Assembly (NCBI GenBank): GCA_031763025.1
Contig: JASSKH010000025.1
Location: forward strand, 6,156,689-6,220,688
From: Macrocystis pyrifera
Lineage: Eukaryota; Sar; Phaeophyceae; Laminariales; Laminariaceae
Direction: 5' to 3'
DNA length: 64,000 nucleotides
A program made the translations under genes and the position numbers. The notes beneath the pieces are model-generated. The model worked only from the letters and a program-made list of their open reading frames with translations, did not search any database and had not been told where the DNA came from. Below are positions 63,690 through 64,000 of the stretch, piece after piece; positions within the stretch are counted from its first letter, which is position 1; each line of letters begins with the position of its first letter.

Positions 63690-64000
63690 GCGGAACACGC
63701 ACACACGGGTGCGCAGGGGGGGGGGGGTCGGCGGGGAGTAAGTATAGCACACCCTGTGCCTGCAAGCGCAGCTTAGTTTGAGTCGACAGCTACCACCGGT
63801 TGGCTCCGCGGTTTGGCCACATTTCCCTTGAGAACCAGCCGATCGACGATGATGGCACTCTATCCACGATCGAACATCTCTTTCTTGTCTTGGTGTCACC
63901 GTCGTATCGTGTCCTGTAAAGCCAAGCGTACCGACTCACGCAAATTTAGTTACTTTCGTTAGTTATGTTCACCCCGGGACCTACAACAGTTAACAACACA
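63690..64000. other. Intron upstream of sulfotransferase exon A
   Basis: G12 on plus (63716-63727) and a short partial copy of the exon A start (minus CACAGGGTGTGCTATACTTA at about 63738-63762). No P-loop exon was found up to the window end. Confidence 0.4.

Overview
This is a repeat-packed eukaryotic nuclear window. The most likely source is a brown alga (Phaeophyceae) or a close stramenopile relative. That is inferred from a heterokont-style bipartite plastid-targeting leader (signal peptide then Phe at +1), small exons separated by kilobase introns, a carbohydrate sulfotransferase, and the kinds of transposon present. No prokaryotic features, CRISPR arrays or rRNA genes were seen, and no organism name can be proven from the sequence.

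Two host genes, both on the minus strand, account for most of the window. A plastid-targeted mTERF-repeat protein runs from its start codon at 29827 to its stop at 9727, about 20 kb, in at least nine exons; nearly all introns are phase 0 and each exon is about one helical repeat. A carbohydrate sulfotransferase runs from beyond the right edge (first visible exon 63687-63581) to a stop at 43844 in six visible exons. Exon boundaries were read from splice signals, frame continuity and family motifs. Most long open frames elsewhere are low-complexity or antisense artefacts.

Region by region. 1-3170: minisatellite, MITEs and simple repeats. 3184-5053: a tyrosine-recombinase element with split direct repeats and no reverse transcriptase, abutted by a 5'-truncated LINE (5057-7310). 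7.3-9.7 kb: non-coding. 9.7-29.8 kb: the mTERF gene with introns full of MITEs, SINEs and satellites. 30.2-31.05 kb: a hAT-type element with a perfect 8-bp target duplication. 31-38 kb: foldback and CTTCCA arrays plus unrecognised sequence. 38.1-42.2 kb: a decayed Ty1/copia pol. 43.8-63.7 kb: the sulfotransferase gene, whose introns hold tRNA-derived SINEs, many MITEs and a near-complete LINE (57.75-61.92 kb).

The most unusual signal is a LINE family and a SINE family that share a 3' end (AATGAGTAC) followed by poly(C). Full-length SINE copies also have poly(C) at their 5' side, so the pair appears to insert at C-runs. Several of these C-runs lie just upstream of sulfotransferase splice acceptors, where they could act as pyrimidine tracts. 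The tyrosine-recombinase element with X-YR-Y-X-Y repeats and no RT is the second most unusual signal.
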